The notes: a model not told the origin generated them from the letters alone. Positions 28,543 through 38,095 are shown, counted from the stretch's first letter. The stretch is 64,000 nucleotides of DNA from Salipiger sp. H15 (GCF_040409955.1 NZ_CP123384.1:62001-126000); one strand, 5' to 3'. Numbers and translations are program-made.

Positions 28543-28839
28543 ATGCAGGACCTCCAGAGCCTTCTCGGCGCGCTGCGCCGCCCATCCCTGCTGGTGCGCG
28601 CGGCGCGCTTCGGCGCGGCGGAGTACCGGCGCGAGACGCAGCTGGGCCGGATCGTCGGCACGCCGTTTCCGGCCCGCAGCGGCGCCGCGCTGATGCGTCT
28701 GCTGGAGATCGAGGCCGAGATCGACGCCGGGCGCCGCCGCCGCGCGGCCGGCTATTCGCCCGCCCGCCATGTCGAGGTGCTGGCCGCGATCATCGCCGAG
28801 GCGCGCATCCAGCAGGGGGCGGTGGACGCCCCGGCCTGA
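28543..28839 (+). CDS. Small conserved alphaproteobacterial protein (DUF6477-like)
   Basis: A 98-residue basic protein. It starts MQDLQSLLGALRRPSLLVRAARFG and contains SGAALMRLLEIEAEID and YSPARHVEVLAAIIAEA. I recall this pattern as DUF6477 in Rhodobacteraceae, with no known function. The protein is all helical, without membrane segments or signal peptide. It is divergent from the DUF6456-type gene, a linkage that I believe recurs in the group. The start follows GGGGAGACG. Confidence 0.7.
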   Translation: MQDLQSLLGALRRPSLLVRAARFGAAEYRRETQLGRIVGTPFPARSGAALMRLLEIEAEIDAGRRRRAAGYSPARHVEVLAAIIAEARIQQGAVDAPA

Positions 28840-28851
28840 GCCCCTCCGCGT

Positions 28852-30396
28852 TCAGACGAAGGCGTCGGGCATCGACGCCTTGCGGCGCGCCACGAATTCC
28901 GCCAGCGCCTCGCCGATGCCGGGCTCCATGGGCGGCTGCTCGTAGCTCTCGAGCAGCGCCTTCACCCGCGCCGAGGCCAGCTGCATGGTGTCGCGCCCGC
29001 CCTCCTCCGACCAGGTCTCGAAGGGCTTGTAGTCGAAGAGCTCCGAGCGCCAGAAGGCGGTCTTGAAATTCTCCTGCGTGTGGGCGCAGCCAAGGTAATG
29101 CCCGCCCGGCCCCACCTCGCGGATCGCGCCCAGCGCCTGCGTGGCCTCGTCCACCGTCACGCCCTGCGCGAACTTGTGCAGCGCGCCGAGCTGGTCGGCA
29201 TCCATGACGAACTTCTCGTAGGACGCCACCAGCCCGCCCTCGAGCCAGCCGCAGGCATGGAGCATGAAGTTCACCCCGGCGAGCAGCCCCATGTTGAGCG
29301 AATTGGCGCTTTCATAGGCGGCCTGCGCGTCGGGCAGCTTCGAGCCGCAGAAGGCCCCGCCCGAGCGGAAGGGCAGCCCCAGCCGCCGGGCGAGCTGCCC
29401 CGCGCCGTAGCTGATCTGCGAGGCCTCGGGCGTGCCGAAGGTGGGCGCGCCGGAATTCATGTCGATCGAGGTGACGAAGGCGCCGAAGATCACCGGCGCG
29501 CCCTTTCGCACCAATTGCGCATAGGCGATGCCCGCCATCGCCTCGGCCAGCACCTGCGTCAGCGTCCCCGCCACCGACACGGGCGCCATCGCCCCGCCGA
29601 CGATGAAGGGCGAGACGATGCAGGCCTGGTTATTGCGCGCATAGACCTCGAGCGCGCCCATCATCGTGTCGTCGAAGGTCAGCGGCGAGTTGATGTTGAT
29701 CAGCGAGGTCATCACCGTGTGCTGCTGCACGAAGTCCTCGCCGAAGAGCAGCCCGCACATGTCGACGCTGTCCTGCGCCCGGCTCGGCTCGGTCACCGAG
29801 CCCATGAAGGGCTTGTCGGACAGGGTCATGTGGGCGTGCAGCATGTCGAGGTGGCGCTTGTTCACCGCCACGTCCGTCGGCTCGCAGAGCGTGCCGCCCG
29901 AATGGTGCAGCCAGCGCGACATCTGCCCGAGCTTCACGAAATTGCGGAAGTCCTCGATCGTGCCGTAGCGCCGGCCCTTCTCGGCATCCAGCACGAAAGG
30001 CGGGCCGTAGACCGGCGCCAGCACCAGCGAGCGCCCGCCGATCTCGACGCTGCGCGCGGGGTTGCGGGCGTGCTGCGTGATGCGCGCGGGCGCATGTCCG
30101 CAGAGCTGCCGCGCCAGCCCGCGCGGGATGCGCACCCGCTCGCCCTCGATCTCGGCCCCGGCGTCCTTCCAGAGTGCGAGGGCGCCGGGGTTGTTGACGA
30201 AATTGACCCCGATCTCCTCGAGCACCGTGTCGGCCCCGGCCTCGATCATCGCGAGCGCCTCTTCGCCCAAGAGCTCGAAATCGGGGATGTTGCGCTCGAT
30301 GAAGCGGGCCGTCTCGATGTGCACCGATCCCCGTTCCGCCCGCCGAGCCGCGCCGCCGCCGCTGCGTGTCCGTCTCCGCGTCTCCGTCTCCGGCAT
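28852..30396 (-). CDS. Trimethylamine methyltransferase (MttB) family protein, non-pyrrolysine
   Basis: A 514-residue member of the MttB superfamily. Conserved parts include VLEEIGVNFVNNPGALALWKDAGA, GTIEDFRNFVKLGQM and the C-terminal LGCAHTQENFKTAFWRSELFD. There is no internal TAG codon, so it is a non-pyrrolysine member; such proteins demethylate quaternary amines such as glycine betaine or relatives, passing the methyl group to a corrinoid protein. No corrinoid protein, activase or second methyltransferase is adjacent, so it stands alone. The start at 30396 was preferred over a longer frame with low-complexity sequence. Confidence 0.85.
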   Translation of the reverse strand: MPETETRRRTRSGGGAARRAERGSVHIETARFIERNIPDFELLGEEALAMIEAGADTVLEEIGVNFVNNPGALALWKDAGAEIEGERVRIPRGLARQLCGHAPARITQHARNPARSVEIGGRSLVLAPVYGPPFVLDAEKGRRYGTIEDFRNFVKLGQMSRWLHHSGGTLCEPTDVAVNKRHLDMLHAHMTLSDKPFMGSVTEPSRAQDSVDMCGLLFGEDFVQQHTVMTSLININSPLTFDDTMMGALEVYARNNQACIVSPFIVGGAMAPVSVAGTLTQVLAEAMAGIAYAQLVRKGAPVIFGAFVTSIDMNSGAPTFGTPEASQISYGAGQLARRLGLPFRSGGAFCGSKLPDAQAAYESANSLNMGLLAGVNFMLHACGWLEGGLVASYEKFVMDADQLGALHKFAQGVTVDEATQALGAIREVGPGGHYLGCAHTQENFKTAFWRSELFDYKPFETWSEEGGRDTMQLASARVKALLESYEQPPMEPGIGEALAEFVARRKASMPDAFV

Positions 30397-30615
30397 GGCG
30401 CCTCTCCCCGTTCCTGTCGCATGCCCTTCAAGGTGTACCCCGGCGGCGCCATGTCCAGCGACGGGTTTGCGCCGCCTCGCGGCCAAATGCGACATCGGCA
30501 GGCCCCGTCGGCGCGAGGGCGGGGATCTCGAAAGGGGATCTTAAGGTGTCGCGCGTAGCCTCCTTACCGGGTGAACAGCCCGGATCGGGCGTCGATCGCG
30601 AAGGCGGGACAGCGG

Positions 30616-31299
30616 ATGAAGGACTTTCAGCTCGAAATCGGCGGACGCGCCCTCAACGGGGCCGAGATCGGGGCGCTGGCCCACCTCTACCGCGGCGAGG
30701 TCAACCGCTGCACCGTCTGGCGCACGCGGCTCGACACCACCACCAACTGGGCCGTGGTTACGCTCGGCGTCGCACTCTCCATCGCCTATGCCGCCCCCGA
30801 TGCCTCGCCGCTGCCGCTGGTGCTGGTCGGCATCTCCAACCTCTTCTTCCTGACGCTCGAGGCGCGGCGCTATCGCTATTGCGACCTCTGGCGGCGGCGC
30901 TTCCGCTGCATGGAGATTAACCTCTACGGGCCGATCCTCAGCGGCGAGCGCGCTCCCGTCCCGGACTGGGCAAGCGAGCTGCGCGCCGATTACGAGCGGC
31001 CGGAATTCGGCATCTCCTACCTGCACGCGATGGGACGGCGCATCCGCCGCAGCTACCTGTGGATCATGCTGATCCAGCTCCTGGCCTTCCTCGGCAAGAT
31101 CACCGTGCATCCCAGCCCCGTGCACGGCTTCGAGCAGGCGATGCAGCGCGCCTCGGTTGGCGCCATCCCCGGCGAGGCCATGGCGATCGGCGGCCTCGTC
31201 TACGCAGGTGCTTTCGCCGTGCTGGCCATCTGGACCTTCCTGCGCGACCGCCGGATGCGGATCGACGATGACCTCTCCATGCCCGACGCGGTCTACTGA
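30616..31299 (+). CDS. DUF2270 membrane protein
   Basis: The 227-residue protein has two pairs of hydrophobic segments: WAVVTLGVALSIAYAA followed by LPLVLVGISNLFFLTLEA, and then LWIMLIQLLAFLGKI and a C-terminal segment near LVYAGAFAVLAIWTFL. Between them lies the conserved RRYRYCDLWRRRFRCMEINLY. This is the DUF2270 pattern. Function is unknown. The gene is divergent from the mttB-like gene and followed after 91 bases by the carbonic anhydrase gene. Confidence 0.82.
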   Translation: MKDFQLEIGGRALNGAEIGALAHLYRGEVNRCTVWRTRLDTTTNWAVVTLGVALSIAYAAPDASPLPLVLVGISNLFFLTLEARRYRYCDLWRRRFRCMEINLYGPILSGERAPVPDWASELRADYERPEFGISYLHAMGRRIRRSYLWIMLIQLLAFLGKITVHPSPVHGFEQAMQRASVGAIPGEAMAIGGLVYAGAFAVLAIWTFLRDRRMRIDDDLSMPDAVY

Positions 31300-31390
31300 C
31301 CCGCGCCGGGCGCACAGACGCACCGCGCCCACAGGCCCTGAAGACCCGGGCCAGGGCGGCAACGATCCCTCCCTGCCATAGGATAGAGCC

Positions 31391-32350
31391 GTGAAATTTC
31401 CCCTCGCCAGCCTCGCCCTCGCGGTCGCCCTCCTGCCGTGCCTCCCGGAGCCCTCCCATGCCGAGAACAAGGTGACCTTCCCGCCCGCGGGCCACGGCGG
31501 CACGCAGCAGCCCGCCCCGGTCGGCGGCCAGGACGCCGGGCATGGCGCGGCGCAGGCGGCGGCGCACGGCAACACCGCGGCTCCGGCCGGTGGTCACGCG
31601 GTCGGCCCTGCAGCTCCCGCCGAGGGCGAGGCGCTCTGCCAGGGCTTCGGTCCGCAGACTCCGCGGGACATCGGCAATCCCTTCGGCCGCAACCCGGTCT
31701 CCTTCGGGCTCGCCCCACCCCCGGAAGAGATGAACCTGTGCAACATCCACACCCACACCAATGCCGAGCATCTCGGCCCGGGTTTTTCCATCTATGCCGG
31801 ACCGGGCGAGCACGGCGGGTTCAAATGCGCGGGCTCGGCGAACCTGAGCCCGGCCGAGCTCTCCCGCCCGAGCGGCCCCGCCCGCTTCGACGGGGTGGAG
31901 CCCGGCGACACGATCGAGGTGCACTGGGTCTATTCCTCCTGCGACGTGGCGCCCGGCCCCGGGCTCGGGTCCTGCCTGTCGGACAGCTGCTCCAACCCCG
32001 AACTGCGGGTGGAGTCGCAGGTCTTCCTCGTGGTCAACGATCCCAACGCGCTCGACTTCCGCGACTTCATCTACCTCGGCACCATGCGGGGCGGCCACTA
32101 CCAGGCCCGCGACCTGCCGAGCGGCACCGGCGCGCCGGTCGTCTTCCGCGGCTCGACCACCGGGCCCAGCTACAGCCAGCAGACCTGCTCGCCGCTGCAG
32201 GTCACCTGGTCCGTCCGACCGCGCTGCGCCCGGCTCGACATCTCGACGCTGGACGCCTGGGCGGGCATGGGCAACATCTTCGAGGAGACCCACAGCCACG
32301 GCGTGCGCCGGCTGGTCACCGCGCCCGCGCTGCTCAGCCAGATCGAGTGA
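31391..32350 (+). CDS. Exported delta-class carbonic anhydrase with His-rich linker
   Basis: The 319-residue protein has a signal peptide (residues 1-24, ending PSHA). A low-complexity Gly/Ala/Pro/His linker follows (about 31-78, with several GH and GGH steps). The catalytic domain contains LCNIHTHTNAEHLGPGF, where C117, H120 and H122 are candidate zinc ligands, and several cysteine pairs consistent with disulfides. This matches delta-class carbonic anhydrases, first known from diatoms and annotated in marine proteobacteria. It should interconvert CO2 and bicarbonate in the periplasm. The linker might hold zinc. Confidence 0.8.
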   Translation: MKFPLASLALAVALLPCLPEPSHAENKVTFPPAGHGGTQQPAPVGGQDAGHGAAQAAAHGNTAAPAGGHAVGPAAPAEGEALCQGFGPQTPRDIGNPFGRNPVSFGLAPPPEEMNLCNIHTHTNAEHLGPGFSIYAGPGEHGGFKCAGSANLSPAELSRPSGPARFDGVEPGDTIEVHWVYSSCDVAPGPGLGSCLSDSCSNPELRVESQVFLVVNDPNALDFRDFIYLGTMRGGHYQARDLPSGTGAPVVFRGSTTGPSYSQQTCSPLQVTWSVRPRCARLDISTLDAWAGMGNIFEETHSHGVRRLVTAPALLSQIE

Positions 32351-32441
32351 GCCGGCCGCAACGCGCAGGGGGGCGCGGCAATTGGGTCCTGCCGTCACCC
32401 AACCTCTTGCGCGCAAGGCCCGGCCCGCCTAAAGCAGCCGC

Positions 32442-34007
32442 ATGACCCAGCATGATCGCCTCCTCATCATCGACTTCGGTAGCCAGGTGACGCAGCTCAT
32501 CGCGCGGCGCCTGCGCGAGCTGAACGTCTACTGCGAAATCCACCCCTATCAGAACGTCACCGATGCGTTCCTGAAGGACTTCGCCCCCAAGGCCATCGTC
32601 TTCTCCGGTGGCCCCGACAGCGTGACGCGCGAGGGCTCGCCTCGCCCGCCCAAATCCGCCTACGACCTCGGCGTGCCGATCCTCGGCATCTGCTACGGCC
32701 AGCAGGTCATGATGCATGACCTCGGCGGCAAGGTCGAAGCCGGCCAGAGCCACACCGCCGAGTTCGGCCGCGCCTACGTGACGCCGAAGGAAAATCGCCT
32801 CGACCTGCTGTCGGGCTGGTTCCTCGACGGTTCGGGCCGCGAGCAGGTGTGGATGAGCCACGGCGACCACGTCTCGGAAATCGCCCCGGGCTTCGAGGTC
32901 TACGCGACCTCGCCCGGCGCGCCCTTCGCGATCACCGCCGACCTCTCGCGCAGGTTCTACGCCGTGCAGTTCCACCCCGAGGTGCACCACACCCCGAACG
33001 GCAAGACGCTCTACGAGAACTTCATCCGCGAAGCCGGCTTCACCGGCGACTGGACGATGGACGCCTACCGCGAGGAAGCGGTGCGCAAGATCCGCGAACA
33101 GGTGGGCGAGTCCAAGGTGATCTGCGCGCTGTCGGGCGGCGTCGACAGCTCGGTCACCGCCGCGCTGCTGCACGAGGCGATCGGCGAGCAGCTGACCTGC
33201 GTCTTCGTCGACCACGGGCTGCTGCGCCTCAACGAGGCCGACGAGGTCGTCGCGATGTTCCGCGACCACATGAACCTCTCGGTGATCCACGCGCAGGAGC
33301 AGGACCTGTTCCTCGGCGAGCTCGAGGGCGTTTCCGACCCCGAGACCAAGCGCAAGATCATCGGCAAGCTGTTCATCGACGTGTTCCAGAAATACGCTGA
33401 CCAGATCGAGGATGCGACCTTCCTCGCCCAGGGCACGCTCTACCCCGACGTGATCGAGAGCGTCAGCTTCTCGGGGGGCCCCTCGGTCACCATCAAGTCG
33501 CACCACAATGTCGGCGGCCTGCCGGAAAAGATGGGCCTCAAGCTGGTCGAGCCGCTGCGCGAGCTCTTCAAGGACGAGGTGCGCGCGCTGGGTCACGAGC
33601 TTGGCCTGCCGGCCAGCTTCATCGGCCGCCACCCCTTCCCCGGGCCGGGTCTCGCGATCCGCTGCCCCGGCGAGATCACCCGCGAGAAGCTCGACATCCT
33701 GCGTAAGGCGGACGCGGTCTACATCGACCAGATCCGCAAGCATGGCCTCTACGACGAGATCTGGCAGGCCTTCGTGGCGATCCTGCCGGTGCGCACCGTG
33801 GGCGTGATGGGCGACGGCCGCACCTATGACTACGCCTGCGCCCTGCGCGCGGTGACCTCGGTCGACGGCATGACGGCGGATTACTACCCGTTCACCCACG
33901 AGTTCCTCGGCGAGACCGCGACGCGGATCATCAACGAAGTGAAGGGCATCAACCGATGCACCTACGACATCACCTCGAAGCCTCCGGGAACGATCGAGTG
34001 GGAATGA
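32442..34007 (+). CDS. guaA: GMP synthase (glutamine-hydrolysing)
   Basis: A 521-residue enzyme making GMP from XMP, ATP and glutamine. The N-terminal glutamine amidotransferase domain has the nucleophile C84 in GICYGQQ and the His/Glu pair in FHPEVHHT. The ATP pyrophosphatase domain starts with the P-loop LSGGVDSS near 225-235. The C-terminal dimerisation domain ends KPPGTIEWE. Length and ends match the family exactly. An intrinsic terminator follows 16 bases downstream. Confidence 0.98.
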   Translation: MTQHDRLLIIDFGSQVTQLIARRLRELNVYCEIHPYQNVTDAFLKDFAPKAIVFSGGPDSVTREGSPRPPKSAYDLGVPILGICYGQQVMMHDLGGKVEAGQSHTAEFGRAYVTPKENRLDLLSGWFLDGSGREQVWMSHGDHVSEIAPGFEVYATSPGAPFAITADLSRRFYAVQFHPEVHHTPNGKTLYENFIREAGFTGDWTMDAYREEAVRKIREQVGESKVICALSGGVDSSVTAALLHEAIGEQLTCVFVDHGLLRLNEADEVVAMFRDHMNLSVIHAQEQDLFLGELEGVSDPETKRKIIGKLFIDVFQKYADQIEDATFLAQGTLYPDVIESVSFSGGPSVTIKSHHNVGGLPEKMGLKLVEPLRELFKDEVRALGHELGLPASFIGRHPFPGPGLAIRCPGEITREKLDILRKADAVYIDQIRKHGLYDEIWQAFVAILPVRTVGVMGDGRTYDYACALRAVTSVDGMTADYYPFTHEFLGETATRIINEVKGINRCTYDITSKPPGTIEWE

Positions 34008-34022
34008 TCAGGGACTGATCGC

Positions 34023-34050
34023 GGAGGCCGGGGCAACCCGGCCTCCTTTT
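34023..34050 (+). terminator. Intrinsic terminator of guaA
   Basis: GGAGGCCGGG and its complement form a ten-base-pair stem with loop GCAA, followed by TTTT. Confidence 0.88.
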
Positions 34051-34232
34051 CGTTTGCGCCGCCGCAACACACCCCGCCCGCCGTCGCAGCGCCGCGCGCC
34101 GATTGCCCCTTGCCCCCGTCCCCGTGGCGCGCCAGTGTCCGCCCGGAGAGGACCCCCCATGACGACAAGAGTTTCCGCGGCGCCGTGCCGCACCGCCCCC
34201 TGCCCGCACCGCCAGTCGGACCGGAGCGCGAC

Positions 34233-34505
34233 ATGAGCGCCGTGCAACTGACCGGCCGCATGACCGCCCCCGTCGAGCGCTGTGCCGAGGTGCGCGCCGC
34301 CATGGCCGAGCATATCCGCCTGTCGCGCGCCGAGGCGGGCTGCCTCTACTTCGAGCTGCGCGAGACCGACCCCGGGGTCTTCGAGGTCTCCGAGCTGTTC
34401 CAGAGCCGCGCCGCCTTCGACGCGCACCAGGAGCGCACCCGCGCCAGCGCCTGGTTCCGGATCACCGGGGACCTGCCCCGCGATTATGACATGGCCGAGC
34501 TGTGA
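34233..34505 (+). CDS. Small antibiotic-biosynthesis-monooxygenase-fold protein
   Basis: A 90-residue dimeric alpha+beta barrel type protein. It reads AEVRAAMAEHIRLSRAEAGCLYFELRETDPGVFEVSELFQSRAAFDAHQ, which fits the ABM/YgiN family of cofactor-free quinol monooxygenases and relatives. Such proteins oxidise quinols or sense them. The ATG at 34233 was chosen over longer upstream frames that have no coding signal. The stop overlaps the start of the EamA transporter gene by four bases, so the two are translationally coupled. Confidence 0.82.
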   Translation: MSAVQLTGRMTAPVERCAEVRAAMAEHIRLSRAEAGCLYFELRETDPGVFEVSELFQSRAAFDAHQERTRASAWFRITGDLPRDYDMAEL

Positions 34506-35407
34506 GCGCGCGGTCCATGTCCGAAACGCCCGCCGGCGCGGTGCCGAAGGCGGCGCTGTGGATGATCGGCTCGATCGTCTCGTTCAGCGCCATGGCGGTG
34601 GCCGGGCGCTGGGTCAGCAGCGGGCTCGACACGTTCGAGATCATGCTCTACCGCTCGCTGCTCGGCGTGCTGATCGTCGGCACCATCGTGCTGGTGACCG
34701 GCCGGCGCCGCGAGGTGGCCACGCGCCATCTCGGCACGCATATCATCCGCAATATCAGCCACTTCACCGGGCAGAACCTGTGGTTCTACGCGATCACGGT
34801 GATCCCGCTTGCGCAGGTCTTCGCGCTGGAATTCACCGGGCCGATCTGGGCCATGCTGCTGGCGCCGCTGGTTCTGGGCGAGCGACTGACCTGGCCGCGC
34901 AGCCTTGCCGCGCTGGTCGGATTCCTTGGCATTCTCATCGTCACGCGCCCTTCGCCCGAAACGCTCTCGCCCGGGCTCTTCGCCGCGGCCAGCGCCGCGA
35001 TCGGCTTTGCCGGCTCGGCGATCTTCACCCGCAAGCTCACCCGCACCGACAGCACGCTCTGCATCCTCTTCTGGCTCACGCTGACCCAGGCGGTCATGGG
35101 CCTGGTCTGCGCCGGGTTCGACGGCGACATCGCGCTGCCCGCCGCCGAGGCCGTCCCCGGGGTGATCGTCATCGGGTTGGCCGGGCTCTGCGCCCATTAC
35201 TGCCTCACCACGGCGCTCGGGCTGGCCCCGGCCTCGGTGGTCATGCCGATCGACTTCACCCGGTTGCCGGTGATCGCCATCGTCGGGATGATGCTCTACC
35301 AGGAGCCGCTCGATCCCTGGGTGCTGCTCGGCGCCGCCATCATCTTCGCGGCCAATTACGTCAATATCCTGCGCGAAACCCGCGCCGCGCGCCGCGCCGG
35401 GGTTTGA
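34502..35407 (+). CDS. EamA-family drug/metabolite transporter
   Basis: A 301-residue inner-membrane protein with ten predicted hydrophobic segments in two EamA repeats. Marks include GLDTFEIMLYRSLLGVLIVG in the first repeat and GLAPASVVMPIDFTRLPVIAIVGMMLYQEPLD in the second. Such proteins export metabolites or amino acids, or import them. The GTG start at 34502 overlaps the preceding stop; an ATG at 34517 is an alternative. Coupling to the monooxygenase-fold protein hints at export of an aromatic or quinone-like compound, but this is inference. Confidence 0.88.
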   Translation: MSARSMSETPAGAVPKAALWMIGSIVSFSAMAVAGRWVSSGLDTFEIMLYRSLLGVLIVGTIVLVTGRRREVATRHLGTHIIRNISHFTGQNLWFYAITVIPLAQVFALEFTGPIWAMLLAPLVLGERLTWPRSLAALVGFLGILIVTRPSPETLSPGLFAAASAAIGFAGSAIFTRKLTRTDSTLCILFWLTLTQAVMGLVCAGFDGDIALPAAEAVPGVIVIGLAGLCAHYCLTTALGLAPASVVMPIDFTRLPVIAIVGMMLYQEPLDPWVLLGAAIIFAANYVNILRETRAARRAGV

Positions 35408-35456
35408 CGCGGCCCCGCCGCGCAAGTACCTGTCGGGCCGGACGAACCAGGAGCCG

Positions 35457-36326
35457 ATGATGCTGTATGAAACCGCCGCCGACTGGCAGACCGCGCCGCG
35501 CAGGCACGTGCTGCTCTTTGCCATGTCGGGTCTTGGCAAGACCTTTGTCTCGTCGATGCTGCGGCAATCCGGCAAATGGTTCCACTACTCGATCGATTAC
35601 CGCATCGGCACACGCTACATGGGCGAATACATCGCCGACAACGCCAAGGCCGAGGCGATGAAGAACCCTTTCCTGCGCGAGCTTCTGCTGTCGGATTCGA
35701 TCTACATCGGCTCCAACCTCAGCTTCGAGAACCTGACCCCGGTCTCGGCCTATCTCGGCAAACCCGGCGATCCGGCGAAGGGCGGGTTGCCGATCGACAC
35801 CTACCGCATCCGGCAGGACCAGTTCCGACGGGCCGAGGAGCAGGCGCTTCTCGACACCGGGTATTTCATCGAGCGCGCCCAGCAACTCTACGGCTATCCG
35901 CATTTCGTCTGCGACACCGGCGGCTCGATCTGCGAATGGGTCGATCCCGAGAACCCGCGCGATCCGATCCTGTCCGAGCTGTCGCGGCAGGCGCTGATGG
36001 TCTGGGTCCGCGGCAGCGAAGCGCATACCGAAGAGCTGATCCGCCGCTTCGATCGCGCGCCGAAACCCATGGCCTACCAGCCCGAGTTCCTCGAGGCGGC
36101 CTGGACGCGCTACCTCGACGAGAAGGGCGTCGCCGAAACCGCAGTCGACCCCGACGCCTTCATCCGCTGGACCTATGCGCAGGCCCTGAACCACCGCCAG
36201 CCGCGCTACGAGGCGATGGCGCGCAACTGGGGTCTGACGGTCGACGCGTCGGACGTCGCGACCGTTCGCGACGAAGCGGATTTTGTCGCTCTCATCGCCG
36301 ACGCGCTTCGCGCAACGGGCCGGTAG
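35457..36326 (+). CDS. P-loop ATPase/kinase-like protein of unknown function
   Basis: The 289-residue protein carries a Walker A-like motif near the start (LFAMSGLGKTFVSSML, residues 20-35). It lacks any domain I can name. Conserved-looking parts are GKWFHYSIDYRIGTRYMGEYI, DTGGSICEWVDP and the helical C-terminal half. Length and the early P-loop would fit a nucleotide or small-molecule kinase, with DTGGS as a possible acidic site. It is a single gene 49 bases after the EamA gene. I believe similar proteins occur across Rhodobacteraceae. Function is open. Confidence 0.65.
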   Translation: MMLYETAADWQTAPRRHVLLFAMSGLGKTFVSSMLRQSGKWFHYSIDYRIGTRYMGEYIADNAKAEAMKNPFLRELLLSDSIYIGSNLSFENLTPVSAYLGKPGDPAKGGLPIDTYRIRQDQFRRAEEQALLDTGYFIERAQQLYGYPHFVCDTGGSICEWVDPENPRDPILSELSRQALMVWVRGSEAHTEELIRRFDRAPKPMAYQPEFLEAAWTRYLDEKGVAETAVDPDAFIRWTYAQALNHRQPRYEAMARNWGLTVDASDVATVRDEADFVALIADALRATGR

Positions 36327-36337
36327 CGCCTTTCCCG

Positions 36338-38095
36338 TCAGGCGGCGGCGCTGGCCTGCCGCACCCCATGCTCTTGCTCGGCCCCCACGCTGAAGCCCTG
36401 CATGAGCTCGGACAGCCGCCCCGCATCGCCGCGCAGCATATGCGCCGCGGCGGTGCTCTCCTCGACCATGGCTGCGTTCTGCTGAGTGACCCGGTCGAGG
36501 TTGCTGACGCCGACGTTGATCTCGTTGAGGCCTTGGGCCTGCTCTGCCGCCACCCCGGCAATGCTGCTGACCAGGGTCGCGATCTGGCTCACCTGCGCGA
36601 CCACCTCGCTCAGCGCATCGCCGGAGCGTTCGACCAGTTCGACACCGTCGCGGACGCGGTCCGCCGAACCGCTGATCAGCGTCTTGATCTGCCGCGCCGC
36701 GTCGGAGCTGCGCTGCGCCAGCGCGCGCACCTCCGAGGCCACGACGGCGAAACCCTTGCCGGAGGCACCCGCCCGCGCCGCCTCGACCCCGGCGTTCAGC
36801 GCCAGCAGGTTGGTCTGGAAGGCAATGTCGTCGATCACCCCGATGATCTCGTTGATCTGCTGCGAGCTGCGCTCGATCGCGCCCATGGCCTCGATGGCGG
36901 AGCGCATCACTTCGCCGTTCTGGTCGGCAAGCTTCGCCGCCGTCTCGACGCTGCTTTCCGCTTCCCGGGCCGACTGGGCCGCCTCGCGGACGCGCGACAG
37001 CATCTCGTCGAGCGCCGCGGCGGTCTGCTCTAGCGTGGCCGCCTGGGTCTCGGTCCGGCGCGACAGGTCGTCCGAGGCGCGGGCAATCTCCTCGGCGCTG
37101 CTGTGGATGTTGAGCGCGCCGGAATTCACCTCGGTCATGGTCATCCGCAGGCTTTCGACCGCGCGGTTGTAATTGCCGCGCAACTCCTCGTATTCGCCGG
37201 GGAATTCCTCGAGGATGGTGTGCAGCAGCGAGCCGCCCGCGAGCGCGTCGAGCGCGTCGCTCAGGTGCCGCACCACGCGGTTCTGCGCCTCGTGCGCGCG
37301 GCCGCGCGCCTCCTGCGCGTCGCGGCCGCGCGAGAGCGTCGCCGTCAGATCGGCGAGATGGCGGGCCAGCTCGCCGAACTCGTCGCGGCGCGCCTGCATG
37401 GCGAGCTCGGCCTCGTAATCCCCCGCGGCGACCTTCGACATCGCCGCCTGCAGCGCATTGACCGGCTTGAGCACGAGCCGGCGCAGCCAGAGCAGCACGA
37501 GAAGGAGCATCACCGCGAGCCCGCCCGCGGCGCTGGCGAGCATGATCTTCTTGTCGCGCTCGATGACGCCCTGCATGGCGCTGTCGGTCCAGGCCATGGC
37601 AACCGCGCCGAGGGGCGCGTTCTGGCCCTGCAGCACCACGGCCTCGGCCGCGAGATAGCCGCCCGCCGTGCCCGCGCGCCCGCCGCTCGACAGCGCTTCG
37701 TGCGCCACGGCCTCAAGCTCTGCCTGCTGCGCGTCGATGGCTCCGATGCTCGCCAGCACCTCGCCGTCGGCGCCGAGCACCAGCCCGCCGAGAAGATCGG
37801 CGCCGCCGTTGGAGAGCTGCTCCTCGAGCAGCGCGGAGGTCCGGGCCGCATCGCGGAACCGCAGTGCCGGCAGCAGTGTTGCGGCGGCCGCGTTCACCGA
37901 TTGCCGCGCCATGCCCGCGATGCCGGCCTGGGTGACCTTCTCGCTGAGCCGCCAGGCCTGCCAGGCGAGCAGCCCCGCGACCACCAGCGTCGAGACGACG
38001 ACCAGCGCCGCCACCTTGACGAAGACCGACGCGAAGAGGCGCCGGAGCGAGGGGTCCGCGAGCCGCGCTCCGAGCCGCGATGCCCGCGCCCTCAC
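36338..38095 (-). CDS. Methyl-accepting chemotaxis protein
   Basis: The 585-residue chemoreceptor has an N-terminal membrane segment (VFVKVAALVVVSTLVVAGLLAW, about 24-45), a periplasmic sensor region to about 200, and a second membrane segment (IMLASAAGGLAVMLLLVLLWL). A HAMP domain follows (LVLKPVNALQAAMSKVAAGDYEAEL). The signalling hairpin contains IDDIAFQTNLLALNAGVEAARAG. The GTG start at 38095 overlaps the stop of the exported sensor-like gene (GTGA), so synthesis of the two is coupled. The C-terminal end lacks an obvious CheR/CheB pentapeptide. Confidence 0.9.
   Translation of the reverse strand: MRARASRLGARLADPSLRRLFASVFVKVAALVVVSTLVVAGLLAWQAWRLSEKVTQAGIAGMARQSVNAAAATLLPALRFRDAARTSALLEEQLSNGGADLLGGLVLGADGEVLASIGAIDAQQAELEAVAHEALSSGGRAGTAGGYLAAEAVVLQGQNAPLGAVAMAWTDSAMQGVIERDKKIMLASAAGGLAVMLLLVLLWLRRLVLKPVNALQAAMSKVAAGDYEAELAMQARRDEFGELARHLADLTATLSRGRDAQEARGRAHEAQNRVVRHLSDALDALAGGSLLHTILEEFPGEYEELRGNYNRAVESLRMTMTEVNSGALNIHSSAEEIARASDDLSRRTETQAATLEQTAAALDEMLSRVREAAQSAREAESSVETAAKLADQNGEVMRSAIEAMGAIERSSQQINEIIGVIDDIAFQTNLLALNAGVEAARAGASGKGFAVVASEVRALAQRSSDAARQIKTLISGSADRVRDGVELVERSGDALSEVVAQVSQIATLVSSIAGVAAEQAQGLNEINVGVSNLDRVTQQNAAMVEESTAAAHMLRGDAGRLSELMQGFSVGAEQEHGVRQASAAA

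Noticed and set aside
28852..30396. Pyrrolysine-containing trimethylamine methyltransferase
   Set aside because: The frame has no internal TAG codon, so it cannot be the pyrrolysine form.
32334..33899. Minus-strand open frame of 521 codons
   Set aside because: It is antisense to guaA, an unambiguous gene, and shows no protein-like features.
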